From assembly GCA_024244665.1 (NCBI GenBank), contig JAAEOI010000265.1:1-58544 (forward strand): a DNA stretch of 58,544 nucleotides. Direction: 5' to 3'. Position 1 is the first letter of the stretch. The number at the start of each line of letters is the position of its first letter. The stretch comes from Bacteroidota bacterium (GTDB lineage Bacteria > Bacteroidota > Bacteroidia > Bacteroidales > GCA-2748055). The notes beneath the pieces are model-generated. The model saw only the letters and a program-made list of their open reading frames with translations. It did not search any database and was not told where the DNA came from. A program made the translations under genes and the position numbers. This document shows positions 21,234 through 28,906 of this stretch, piece after piece.

Positions 21234-21424
21234 TTCTACACTAAAAAATTCTGCATCCTTATTTAGAATCAGGGATTGATAACTTCACAGGATCAGCCTG
21301 TTAGTGGGCCGTTGTATTTTCGAAAAACTGAAAGGAAGACCGAGTCCGAAGAGCTCCTTAAACTGGATTCTTGTCTCTGGAGATGAGCCGGGTCAGCAGG
21401 GAGGCAGACAGGAAATCGTTGACC

Positions 21425-21886
21425 TTAAAGGTCAGAGTGATTTTCCGGAAGTTCAGTTTGTTCCGCAAATGCCCTGAAGCGCTCCATGTTGAGAACAGTG
21501 TTTGCTTCAAAAGCAGATTTCATAAAGGGAGCCATCAATGCCATCAGTCCGCGGAACCTGAATACATTGACCATCTTCCAGGTGGTCTGGCCAGGTGTCT
21601 GCTCGGTGAAATAGTTATTAATCACATTGAATACCCCCTTCGCCTTGTAAGTGGCGCTGAACTCATCTGGAAAATTTCGTTTTGTAATGGTTTCTGTCAT
21701 ATGCAGGTCCCCTTTCCGGCCTGCATAGACCATCCGTGATAGAGTGCCCTCCTGTGCGGCTTCCCCTTCAATGAGTTCAAAGCTAAGCAGCCCCTCCTGC
21801 CATTTATACAGGTTCTCAGTGTTGTCGAACAATTTAATGACCTCTGCACGCGGCAAACTGATGATGAGTTCCGTGGTGTATTTCAT
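21425..21886 (-). CDS. SRPBCC (START/Bet v1-like) family protein
   Basis: A 153-aa cytoplasmic protein with the polyketide-cyclase/SRPBCC helix-grip pattern: it opens YTTELIISLPRAEVIKLFDNTENLYKWQEGL, and later has GRKGDLHMTETITKR, TWKMVNVFRFRG and a long C-terminal helix (FMKSAFEANTVLNMERF). The quoted opening is given only as landmarks: IISLPRAEVIKLF, then WQEGL. Such proteins bind hydrophobic ligands; the ligand here is unknown. The start is ATG 21886. It is divergent from the FAD oxidoreductase gene with 101 bp between them. Confidence 0.8.
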   Translation of the reverse strand: MKYTTELIISLPRAEVIKLFDNTENLYKWQEGLLSFELIEGEAAQEGTLSRMVYAGRKGDLHMTETITKRNFPDEFSATYKAKGVFNVINNYFTEQTPGQTTWKMVNVFRFRGLMALMAPFMKSAFEANTVLNMERFRAFAEQTELPENHSDL

Positions 21887-21987
21887 ACTCAACAAAGATT
21901 GTGAAATCCGAATTTAATCTATTTCAGCGGCATCTCCATGCTTTTTCCGTAGATTAGAGGTAGACCACAGATCAATACAAACACGGG

Positions 21988-23472
21988 ATGGGCGCTACAA
22001 CAATAATTATCGGCGGGGGGATAGCCGGTATTTCAGCAGGTATTTACAGCCGTCTGAATGCATACGATACTGAAATTCTGGAAATGCACAGCGGGCCCGG
22101 CGGACAGTGTACATCCTGGGTAAGAAAGGGATATACATTTGATTACTGCATCCACTGGCTCGTGGGATCGTCTTCTGGCCCCTTTAACTCCATCTGGAAA
22201 GAGACCGGTGCATTGGATGGTTCGGTAAATGTGATTGATCCTGAAACCTATGGGACCATCCGTACTGAAGATGGCGACCTCGTGGTATATACTGACATCA
22301 ATCGCTGGGAGGAGTATCTTATTCAGCAGTCGCCCGGTGATAGGGTCCCCGTAAAGAAGTTGAGCCGTGATTTGCGAAGGGTGGCTACCCTGAAAATGGG
22401 TGATAAAGTCTTCGGAAAGGGAAGTGTTTTGGATAAAATGCGCTTTTTTATGACAAACCTTCCGGTGGTAAAGGTGTTTGGCTTGCATGGGAGGGAGAGT
22501 GTCAGGGAGTATTTTGACAAGCTTGGATTTGAGGAGGGAGTACTTAAGCGGAAGTTTGATAGTTTTGCAGGTATCATGGAGGGTTTTTCAGCAGTTGCAT
22601 TCCTGCTTACCCTTTCCTGGTTTGCAACGAAAAATGCAGGCTACCCTGAGGGTGGTTCCATGCCACTGATCAATCGCATGATGGGTCGCTACCACTCACT
22701 TGGAGGCCGGTTTTCCGGAGGAGCCAGAGTTGAGAAAATTCTTACAGAGGGGAAACGGGCCGTTGGTGTCCGGCTGAGCGATGGTACCGAGAAATTTGCA
22801 GATAATATCATTGGTGCTGCTGATTTGCATACAATGATCTATGGGATGCTGGAAGGGAAGTTCATCACTCCCGAAATTGAGAAGGCCTTTGCCAGCTGGC
22901 CCACCTTTAACCCAATTGTCCAGGTCTCCTTCGGAATCGACCGGGGCATTGAGTGCGGCGACCATACCCTTGTGGTGGTCAGGAAAGGGGAACGGATCGG
23001 AAATACAGATCTGAACTCCGGGTACAAAATTACCAATTACAACCGCGACCGGGTGATCACCCGGGAGGGCAACTGCGTGATGAAGCTCAGCTTCGATTCA
23101 CCTCTGGAGATGTGGGAGAGGATGGACCCCGGGGAATATATAAGTGAGAAGGAGCGAATCAGGACAGATGCCATCTCCATTCTGGAATCCCTGTACCCCG
23201 ATGTGAAAGATCACATTGAGGTGGTTGATGTGGCCACTCCCTTGACAGATATCAGGTATACAGGCGTATGGAAGGGAGCCTATGAAGGTTTCCTTCCATC
23301 CGTGAACAACATCGGCAGGTCCATGCAGCAGACCATCGGCGGACTTGAGAACTTCTTCCTGGCCGGGCAATGGCTCTACCCCGGGGGAGGCCTGCCACCT
23401 TCTGCTCAGTCCGGGAAGACGGCTGTTCAGTTGCTTTGCCGGAAGGATAAGAAGATATTCAAAACCGGTTAA
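21988..23472 (+). CDS. Phytoene desaturase-like FAD-dependent oxidoreductase
   Basis: A 494-aa flavoprotein with an N-terminal dinucleotide-binding motif (IIIGGGIAGISAGIYSR), the GGQCTSWVRKGYTFDYCIHW substrate-side segment seen in CrtI/CrtN-type and retinol-saturase-like enzymes, and a C-terminal FAD motif (FFLAGQWLYPGGGLPPSAQSG). It probably oxidises or reduces an isoprenoid or other lipid. No carotenoid genes lie nearby, so the substrate is open. The LRR gene starts 2 bp after its stop, suggesting one transcript. Confidence 0.85.
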   Translation: MGATTIIIGGGIAGISAGIYSRLNAYDTEILEMHSGPGGQCTSWVRKGYTFDYCIHWLVGSSSGPFNSIWKETGALDGSVNVIDPETYGTIRTEDGDLVVYTDINRWEEYLIQQSPGDRVPVKKLSRDLRRVATLKMGDKVFGKGSVLDKMRFFMTNLPVVKVFGLHGRESVREYFDKLGFEEGVLKRKFDSFAGIMEGFSAVAFLLTLSWFATKNAGYPEGGSMPLINRMMGRYHSLGGRFSGGARVEKILTEGKRAVGVRLSDGTEKFADNIIGAADLHTMIYGMLEGKFITPEIEKAFASWPTFNPIVQVSFGIDRGIECGDHTLVVVRKGERIGNTDLNSGYKITNYNRDRVITREGNCVMKLSFDSPLEMWERMDPGEYISEKERIRTDAISILESLYPDVKDHIEVVDVATPLTDIRYTGVWKGAYEGFLPSVNNIGRSMQQTIGGLENFFLAGQWLYPGGGLPPSAQSGKTAVQLLCRKDKKIFKTG

Positions 23473-23474
23473 AC

Positions 23475-24359
23475 GTGGAAATTACAGATCTATACGACAA
23501 TCTGAAACTGGCTTACACAGCCGAAAATCTGCACCTGGTCTCCAGCAGGATCATTGATATGTTCCGTGAGCACCAGTATGATGGTTTACGGGCGATTCAA
23601 AAAGTTGTTAATGAGTATACACCCTGCAACGGGGAGAAGATCAATAAGGTCTTTTCCCGGCTGATCATGCTATACCATCCCGACCGGCTCAACCAGGCCC
23701 TGGGTCAGTTGGATGAGGCCCATAAGGCTGGTGATTTCGAGAAGCTTTTTGAAATGTCCCACATATTGCATGTGAAAAACCTTGAGCCGGAACATGTCTT
23801 CGTCAGCTCTATCCTTAGTGATGAGGACCTGGCCGAGGAGTTTGGATGGGACGGGGCGGATGATGGTTATTCCTATTTCACGGATCAGGAGGAAAATCCC
23901 GACATGGATGATGAGCCTGATTACATCAGCCGGAGCTTCCTTACATCCCTCAAGCGGAGGGTGTACGGGAATCTTAATGTGGATTTCCCCATCTATCTGC
24001 TGGAGGATCTGGAGGAGATAGAGATGGCCGATTATGATCTGGAATCACTGGATGGAATTGAGGCCTGCAGGTATGCGAGGGTAGCGGATCTTACCAATAA
24101 CAATCTGACCGACCTTAGTGAACTGGGTTATTTGCGTCAGGTGGAGCGTCTCTACCTGGCCAACAACCACATCGGGATGATCGATGCGTTGAGTAACCTG
24201 GTTGTGCTACAGGTGCTTGATATCTCCTTTAATGATGTGGCTGACCTTTCTCCACTATTCGACCTTAGCCACCTGAGCTACCTGAATGTAATGGGGAATC
24301 TGGTTCCTGACTGGCAGTTGGAGAAGCTTAAGCTTAGAGGGGTAGCAGTGGTCCACTAA
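23475..24359 (+). CDS. J-domain-like / leucine-rich repeat protein
   Basis: A 294-aa cytosolic protein that starts with GTG at 23475, two bases after the preceding stop. Residues 55-80 (INKVFSRLIMLYHPDRLNQA) carry an HPD tripeptide (68-70) in a helix-HPD-helix setting like a J-domain. A very acidic middle follows (about 118-150). The C-terminal third (about 190-285) contains four to five leucine-rich repeats of about 22 residues (VADLTNNNLTDLSELGYL, VERLYLANNHIG, LQVLDISFNDVADLSPL). The repeats suggest protein binding and the HPD a possible link to Hsp70. The function is unknown. Confidence 0.75.
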   Translation: MEITDLYDNLKLAYTAENLHLVSSRIIDMFREHQYDGLRAIQKVVNEYTPCNGEKINKVFSRLIMLYHPDRLNQALGQLDEAHKAGDFEKLFEMSHILHVKNLEPEHVFVSSILSDEDLAEEFGWDGADDGYSYFTDQEENPDMDDEPDYISRSFLTSLKRRVYGNLNVDFPIYLLEDLEEIEMADYDLESLDGIEACRYARVADLTNNNLTDLSELGYLRQVERLYLANNHIGMIDALSNLVVLQVLDISFNDVADLSPLFDLSHLSYLNVMGNLVPDWQLEKLKLRGVAVVH

Positions 24360-24383
24360 GCTTTCCAGGCCAGACTTGAGAAA

Positions 24384-24980
24384 CTACGCAAGAGCCTGTT
24401 CCAGATCTTTCTTCAGATCCTCAACATCTTCAATACCCACCGACAGTCTGATCAGTGCCTCGGCTATTCCCTCGGTCTTTCTCCCTTCGGGTCCAAGATG
24501 CCTGTGGGAGGTTTGATCAGTTTAAGCCTTTTTTGGCAACTGCCTTAATGTCTGTGATTTCAATGTAGATAATGCCGTATTCTCCCGGATCTCCGCTTTC
24601 ATGTCATCGGCCAACTGGCTTTTGGCAATGCTGAACCGGATGCCAAAACGTTCAAACTCACGCTCCATAAAGTTGGAGGTCCCTCCATAGAGCCCCTTCT
24701 GGAATACCACATGATCGCCCTTTCCCAGGAAGGTAAAGAGCACTGTGCTGATGGCTGCCATACCCGAAGCGAACATCAGGGCACTTTCGGTATTCTCCAG
24801 TGAGGCGATTTTTTCAGCTGCCGCCTTTTCGTTGGGCGTGTTCAGGTAGCGTGGATAGACCGGATCGGACTGGTCGATGTATTCGAAGGAGGTGGAGGTG
24901 TAAATGGGGGAGTTGATCCCCTTTTTCACATCGTCTTTAATGGTTCCTGCATGCACGCACCTCGTAGAGAATTTATTCAT
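24384..24980 (-). pseudogene. Trans-sulfuration PLP enzyme with internal deletions (cystathionine synthase / methionine lyase type)
   Basis: The ATG at 24980 opens a good family N-terminus (TRCVHAGTIKDDVKKGINSP, MFASGMAAISTVLF, GLYGGTSNF) that runs intact to about residue 133. The frame then shifts and stops at 24522. A shifted frame continues with EITDIKAVAKKGL, a family segment normally found a little further on. After another gap the family's last ~43 residues appear (TSHRHLGPEGR, GIAEALIRLSVGIEDVEDL) and end at TAG 24384. The PLP-lysine domain is missing, so the product cannot be active. At least two deletions are needed to explain it. Confidence 0.88.
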
Positions 24981-24991
24981 GATCCTGATTC

Positions 24992-26902
24992 CTATTTGGT
25001 GAGCAGTTGCTTCATCGCCTCCACGTTGCGTGGATTTATTGCCTTCTTTGATTCGGGGGTGTAGAGAAACCCGAAAAGCTCTTTGTAATGCTCCTCAACT
25101 TTAGGCCTGATCACCTTGTAGGTTGGGTTCATCAGTTTATTCTCTACTGTGAATCCCTCGGCAAGGACTCCGATATTGGCCGGAATCCATCTCTGGGGGA
25201 ACATATCCCCGTATTTTCCTTTTCGCCGGTACTCACGTACTTCGTCGTCCACCAGTGTGAGGCAGGCTTCAACAGCCTCATCCGAATCGGGAGTGATTCC
25301 CTTGCTCTTTAAATAGCGTTTTAAGGCTGCTAGATCCGGATAGATGAGAGCAACCGTATAGGGATTCTGGTTATTGTGGAGCAGTGCCTGGCTGATGTAT
25401 TCCGACTGGTCTGTAAATGACTCTTCGATTCCTTCCGGACTGTACTTCTCACCATCGTCTGCAATAAGAAGACTCTTGTAACGACCAAGCACGAATAGGA
25501 ATCCGTCCTGATCCATATATCCCATGTCGCCTGTGAAGAGCCAATCATCTTTAATGGTATCTGCTGTGGCCTCCTCGTTTCTCCAGTATCCCTTCATCAC
25601 ATTCTCGCCCCGGATCACAATCTCTCCCTTCTCACCCATGGGCAGTTCGGTCCCTTCGTCATTGCAGATCTTGATCTCCAGGTTCTCCGGTATCAGTCCT
25701 GATGACCCCATCTAATACGCATTCTCACCGTTAGCACTGATAATGGGACTTGCTTCGGTAAGTCCATAGCCCTGGTAGATGGGTATCCCGATGGCATAGA
25801 AGAATCGTTGGAGTTCACTGTCAAGCAGTGCTCCTCCTCCAATAAAATACTGCATATTGCCACCCAGACCATCCCTTACTTTACTGAAGATGACCTTGTC
25901 AAACAGTGCATAGATCGGTTTCAGAAGAACTTTCATTCCTTTTCCCTTATCCCATGCAATACCGTTGTACCTGTAAGCAATTTTCAGACCGGCCTGGAAC
26001 AGTGACCAGGTAAGATTCCCTTTTGCCCTGACGCCACTCTCAATGTTATTCCTGAAATTCTTTGAGATGGTTGGAACGCTGAACATCATATCGGGTTTGA
26101 TCTCCTTGATGTTTTTACCAATGTTTTTGGTGGTTTCAATGGCGTTTTTCCCCATCTCAAGGGCTGCAATGCTGGCTCCCACACGCATGACGGTAAAGAG
26201 ACCGGCCGTATGTGTAAAGCTGTGATCCCATGGCAGGAAGAGAAATAACTTGAAATGTTCGGGTACTGTAAGGATTGAAAGGGCCTGTTCTGTATTGGCG
26301 GTATAATTCCTCTGGCTCAGCATAATCCCCTTGGGATCTGCTGTGGTTCCGGATGTGTAACAGATGTTTGCCACATCGTGCGGACTTACCGATTCATACC
26401 TCTTCTTAAATGCTTCAGAATCCTTTTCCAGTATCTTCTTACCATCCTCCATTAAATCTCCCATAAAGAGCTCGTCTTTTTCATACTTCTCTTTGGGGTC
26501 CATGAGAATCACCTTCTCAAGGTCGGGAAGCTCCTTTTTGATAGCATCGATTTTCCGTAGCTGGCTTGCAGAGGTAATGACCATTCTCGACTGGGAGTGT
26601 TTGATCCTGAAGGTGAGGTCGGCAGGCTCATTCAGTTGGATAGAGATGGGAACATCAATGGCACTCAGGTAGAACATGCTCATTTCTGCAACTACCCACT
26701 GGGTACGGCCTTCGGCCATAAGGGTGATCCGGTCTCCCTTTTTAATCCCCAGATTCATAAGCCCCGCTGCAAACTGGTATACCTGTTCACGCATCTCGCC
26801 ATAGCTTGTCGAACAATATTCCCCATTCCTTTTCTCCCACATGTAGGGATTATCTTTGAACCTGTCGACATTTTCCTCGAAAAAATGAACCAGTGTTTTC
26901 AT
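24992..26902 (-). pseudogene. AMP-dependent (long-chain acyl-CoA) synthetase interrupted by an in-frame TAG
   Basis: Two frames abut exactly in the same register: 26902-25712 encodes the N-terminal 396 residues and 25711-24992 the C-terminal 239. Together they make a full-length acyl-CoA synthetase of about 636 aa. The first part has the P-loop CYTSGTTADPKGIML and YQGYGLTEASPIIS; the second has GEIVIRGENVMKGYW, WLFTGDMGYMDQDGFLFVLGR and the C-terminal catalytic-lysine region. One amber codon (25714-25712) separates ENAY from MGSSG, where the family simply continues. The start is ATG 26902 (MKTLVHFFEEN). It is probably a recent nonsense mutation; a sequencing error or readthrough is possible. 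Confidence 0.85.
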
Positions 26903-26990
26903 ATGAAAAGAGTGTTTATCCAAGCCAAGATAAGAAAAGAAGGAATATGTCTGATTGCATCCCAGACAGAGAATTTATAGTTTTAGACCA

Positions 26991-27119
26991 ATGGACTATC
27001 AGAAGATATTAAGTGAATTATTTGAAGAGATAAAGAGCTCGGGAAAAGTGGAGATGAAATCACATACCGACTTACCCAATTATTGCCCACGTCAGGGAGC
27101 ACCTTTTACATCTCGATGA
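26991..27119 (+). pseudogene. Possible N-terminal remnant of a glutaminase gene
   Basis: A 42-codon frame begins MDYQKILSELFEEIKSSGKV, which resembles the first 20 residues of bacterial glutaminase (typically MDYQxILxEIxEEVxPLxGxGKVADYIP). It then diverges, and its 3' end runs into purA from the other side. It may be a decayed stub in a region that already holds two broken genes. The match is short and remembered, not computed, so confidence is low. Confidence 0.22.
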
Positions 27120-28362
27120 TCTGCTCTCGGTCAGGTCCCACTGAAATGTATTTGATAGGCACCTTCAGCTCCTTCTCCAGGAACTGTATATATTCGTTAA
27201 GCTCTTTTGGGAACTGGTCCTTGGTGCGGACCTCCGTCAGATCGGTTTTCCATCCCGGCATTTCGGTGAAGATTGGTATCACATTGGCCTCCAGGTTATA
27301 TGGCAGATGATCTGTCAGTTCACCATCGATGGAGTAGGCAGTGGCAATCTTGATGGAGTCGAAGGTGTCGAGCACATCTGTTTTGGTCATGATCAGCTGG
27401 GTTACACCGTTCAGCATCATGCTGTACTTCAAGGCAACCAGGTCAAGCCATCCACATCTGCGGGGCCTGCCGGTGGTGGATCCGAACTCTTTCCCCAGTT
27501 CGCGAAGCTGCTCACCATCCTCCCCGAGCAGTTCTGATGGGAAGGGGCCGCTGCCCACGCGTGTACAATAAGCTTTAAAAATTCCGAATACCTCGCCGAT
27601 GGCAGAAGGGGCAACTCCCATACCGGTACAGGCACCGGCGCAAATTGTATTGGATGAAGTTACATAGGGGTAGGAGCCAAAGTCGATATCCAGCAGGGTT
27701 CCCTGTGCTCCTTCAGCCAGGATGCTCCTCTCCTCTTCGAGGAACTGGTTAATAACGTATTCGGCATCAACCCTGATAAATTTCCTGATTTCCTCGATCC
27801 CTTCGAAAAACAGCTTCTCTTCCGACAGGTCATATTCGTAATCATATATTTTCAGGAGCTGTTTGTGTTTTGTTTTCAGCGCTTCATATCTCTTTTCAAA
27901 ATCCAGATCCAGGTCACCTACCCTGAGCCCGTTCCGACCGGCCTTGTCCATATAAGTGGGCCCGATCCCTTTCAGAGTGGAACCGATCTTTGATTTCCCT
28001 TTGGCTGCCTCAGAGGCGGCATCAAGTATCCTGTGTGTTGGGATAATCAGGTGTGCTTTTTTTGAGATCCAGAGGTTTTTTGTAAGATCAATGCCCATGG
28101 CTTCCAGGGAGTCGATCTCGCGTTTGAAGACTATTGGATCCAGGACAACACCGTTGGTGATGATGTTCAATTTATCCTCCCTGAAGATACCCGAAGGGAT
28201 GTTGTGAAGGATGTGTTTGTGATTATTGAATTCGAGGGTATGACCCGCATTGGGACCTCCTTGAAAACGGGCGATCATGTCATACCTGGGTGTCAGGACA
28301 TCCACTACTTTCCCTTTCCCTTCATCTCCCCATTGGAGGCCTAAAAGAACATCAACTTTCAT
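27106..28362 (-). CDS. purA: Adenylosuccinate synthetase
   Basis: A 418-aa cytosolic enzyme that converts IMP, aspartate and GTP to adenylosuccinate in AMP synthesis. The family signatures QWGDEGKGKVVD, QGGPNAGHTL, GIGPTYMDKAGRNGLR, EGAQGTLLDIDFGSYPYVTSSN and TTGRPRRCGWLD are all present, and the length is normal. The ATG at 28362 follows the fur stop by 17 bp, so fur and purA are likely co-transcribed. This order after rsh is, from memory, common in Bacteroidota. Confidence 0.97.
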   Translation of the reverse strand: MKVDVLLGLQWGDEGKGKVVDVLTPRYDMIARFQGGPNAGHTLEFNNHKHILHNIPSGIFREDKLNIITNGVVLDPIVFKREIDSLEAMGIDLTKNLWISKKAHLIIPTHRILDAASEAAKGKSKIGSTLKGIGPTYMDKAGRNGLRVGDLDLDFEKRYEALKTKHKQLLKIYDYEYDLSEEKLFFEGIEEIRKFIRVDAEYVINQFLEEERSILAEGAQGTLLDIDFGSYPYVTSSNTICAGACTGMGVAPSAIGEVFGIFKAYCTRVGSGPFPSELLGEDGEQLRELGKEFGSTTGRPRRCGWLDLVALKYSMMLNGVTQLIMTKTDVLDTFDSIKIATAYSIDGELTDHLPYNLEANVIPIFTEMPGWKTDLTEVRTKDQFPKELNEYIQFLEKELKVPIKYISVGPDREQIIEM

Positions 28363-28379
28363 TATCGTTTATTGTGAGT

Positions 28380-28835
28380 TTATTTATCCCTGTCGTTGTC
28401 ACTCCTGTTTCGTCCGTAAATGTATAGAGAGTGATGACTGGGTGTGAAATTATTTAGCTCGCAGGCTGTTTTAATGATCTCTTCAATCCTTGGATCACAG
28501 AATTCGATAACATTTCCGGAGTCCATATCGATCAGGTGATCGTGCTGCATGCAATGGTAAGCTTTTTCGAATTGAGCAATGTTTTTTCCAAACTGGTGTT
28601 TAACCACGAGACTGCAATCGAGCAGAAGTTCGATGGTATTGTAAAGTGTGGCCCGGCTTACCCTGTAATTCTTGTTTTTCATGAAGATATAGAGTGACTC
28701 TATATCAAAGTGCCCGTCCCTGGAGTAAATCTCATCCAGTATGGCATAACGCTCGGGTGTTTTGCGGTGTCCTTTCCTTTCTAGGTACTCTGTAAATATC
28801 TGTTTTACAGTTTCTTTGGTTTCGTCTTGGACCAT
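28380..28835 (-). CDS. fur: Fur family transcriptional regulator
   Basis: A 151-aa metal-dependent repressor: a winged helix ([36 protein letters not shown]) followed by the dimerisation and metal domain ([28 protein letters not shown], seen as HCMQHDHLI and VIEFCDPRI). The His/Glu residues of the regulatory site ([15 protein letters not shown]) remain. The usual structural-zinc CxxC is replaced by MDSG, and no other CxxC is present. It may sense iron, peroxide or another metal; the subtype cannot be fixed. It is the first gene of a likely fur-purA unit, 71 bp downstream of rsh on the same strand. Confidence 0.9.
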   Translation of the reverse strand: MVQDETKETVKQIFTEYLERKGHRKTPERYAILDEIYSRDGHFDIESLYIFMKNKNYRVSRATLYNTIELLLDCSLVVKHQFGKNIAQFEKAYHCMQHDHLIDMDSGNVIEFCDPRIEEIIKTACELNNFTPSHHSLYIYGRNRSDNDRDK

Positions 28836-28906
28836 AATTAGTCTAAGTAAAAATTACTTGGCTAAGTTAACAATAATTTTTATTTAGAACGGATAAGCCT
28901 TGAAAA

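Noticed and set aside
25709..25717. TAG read as pyrrolysine
   Set aside because: The enzyme family has no pyrrolysine at this site and Bacteroidota are not known to use it; other genes in the window (for example the BNR-repeat gene) end in ordinary TAG stops.
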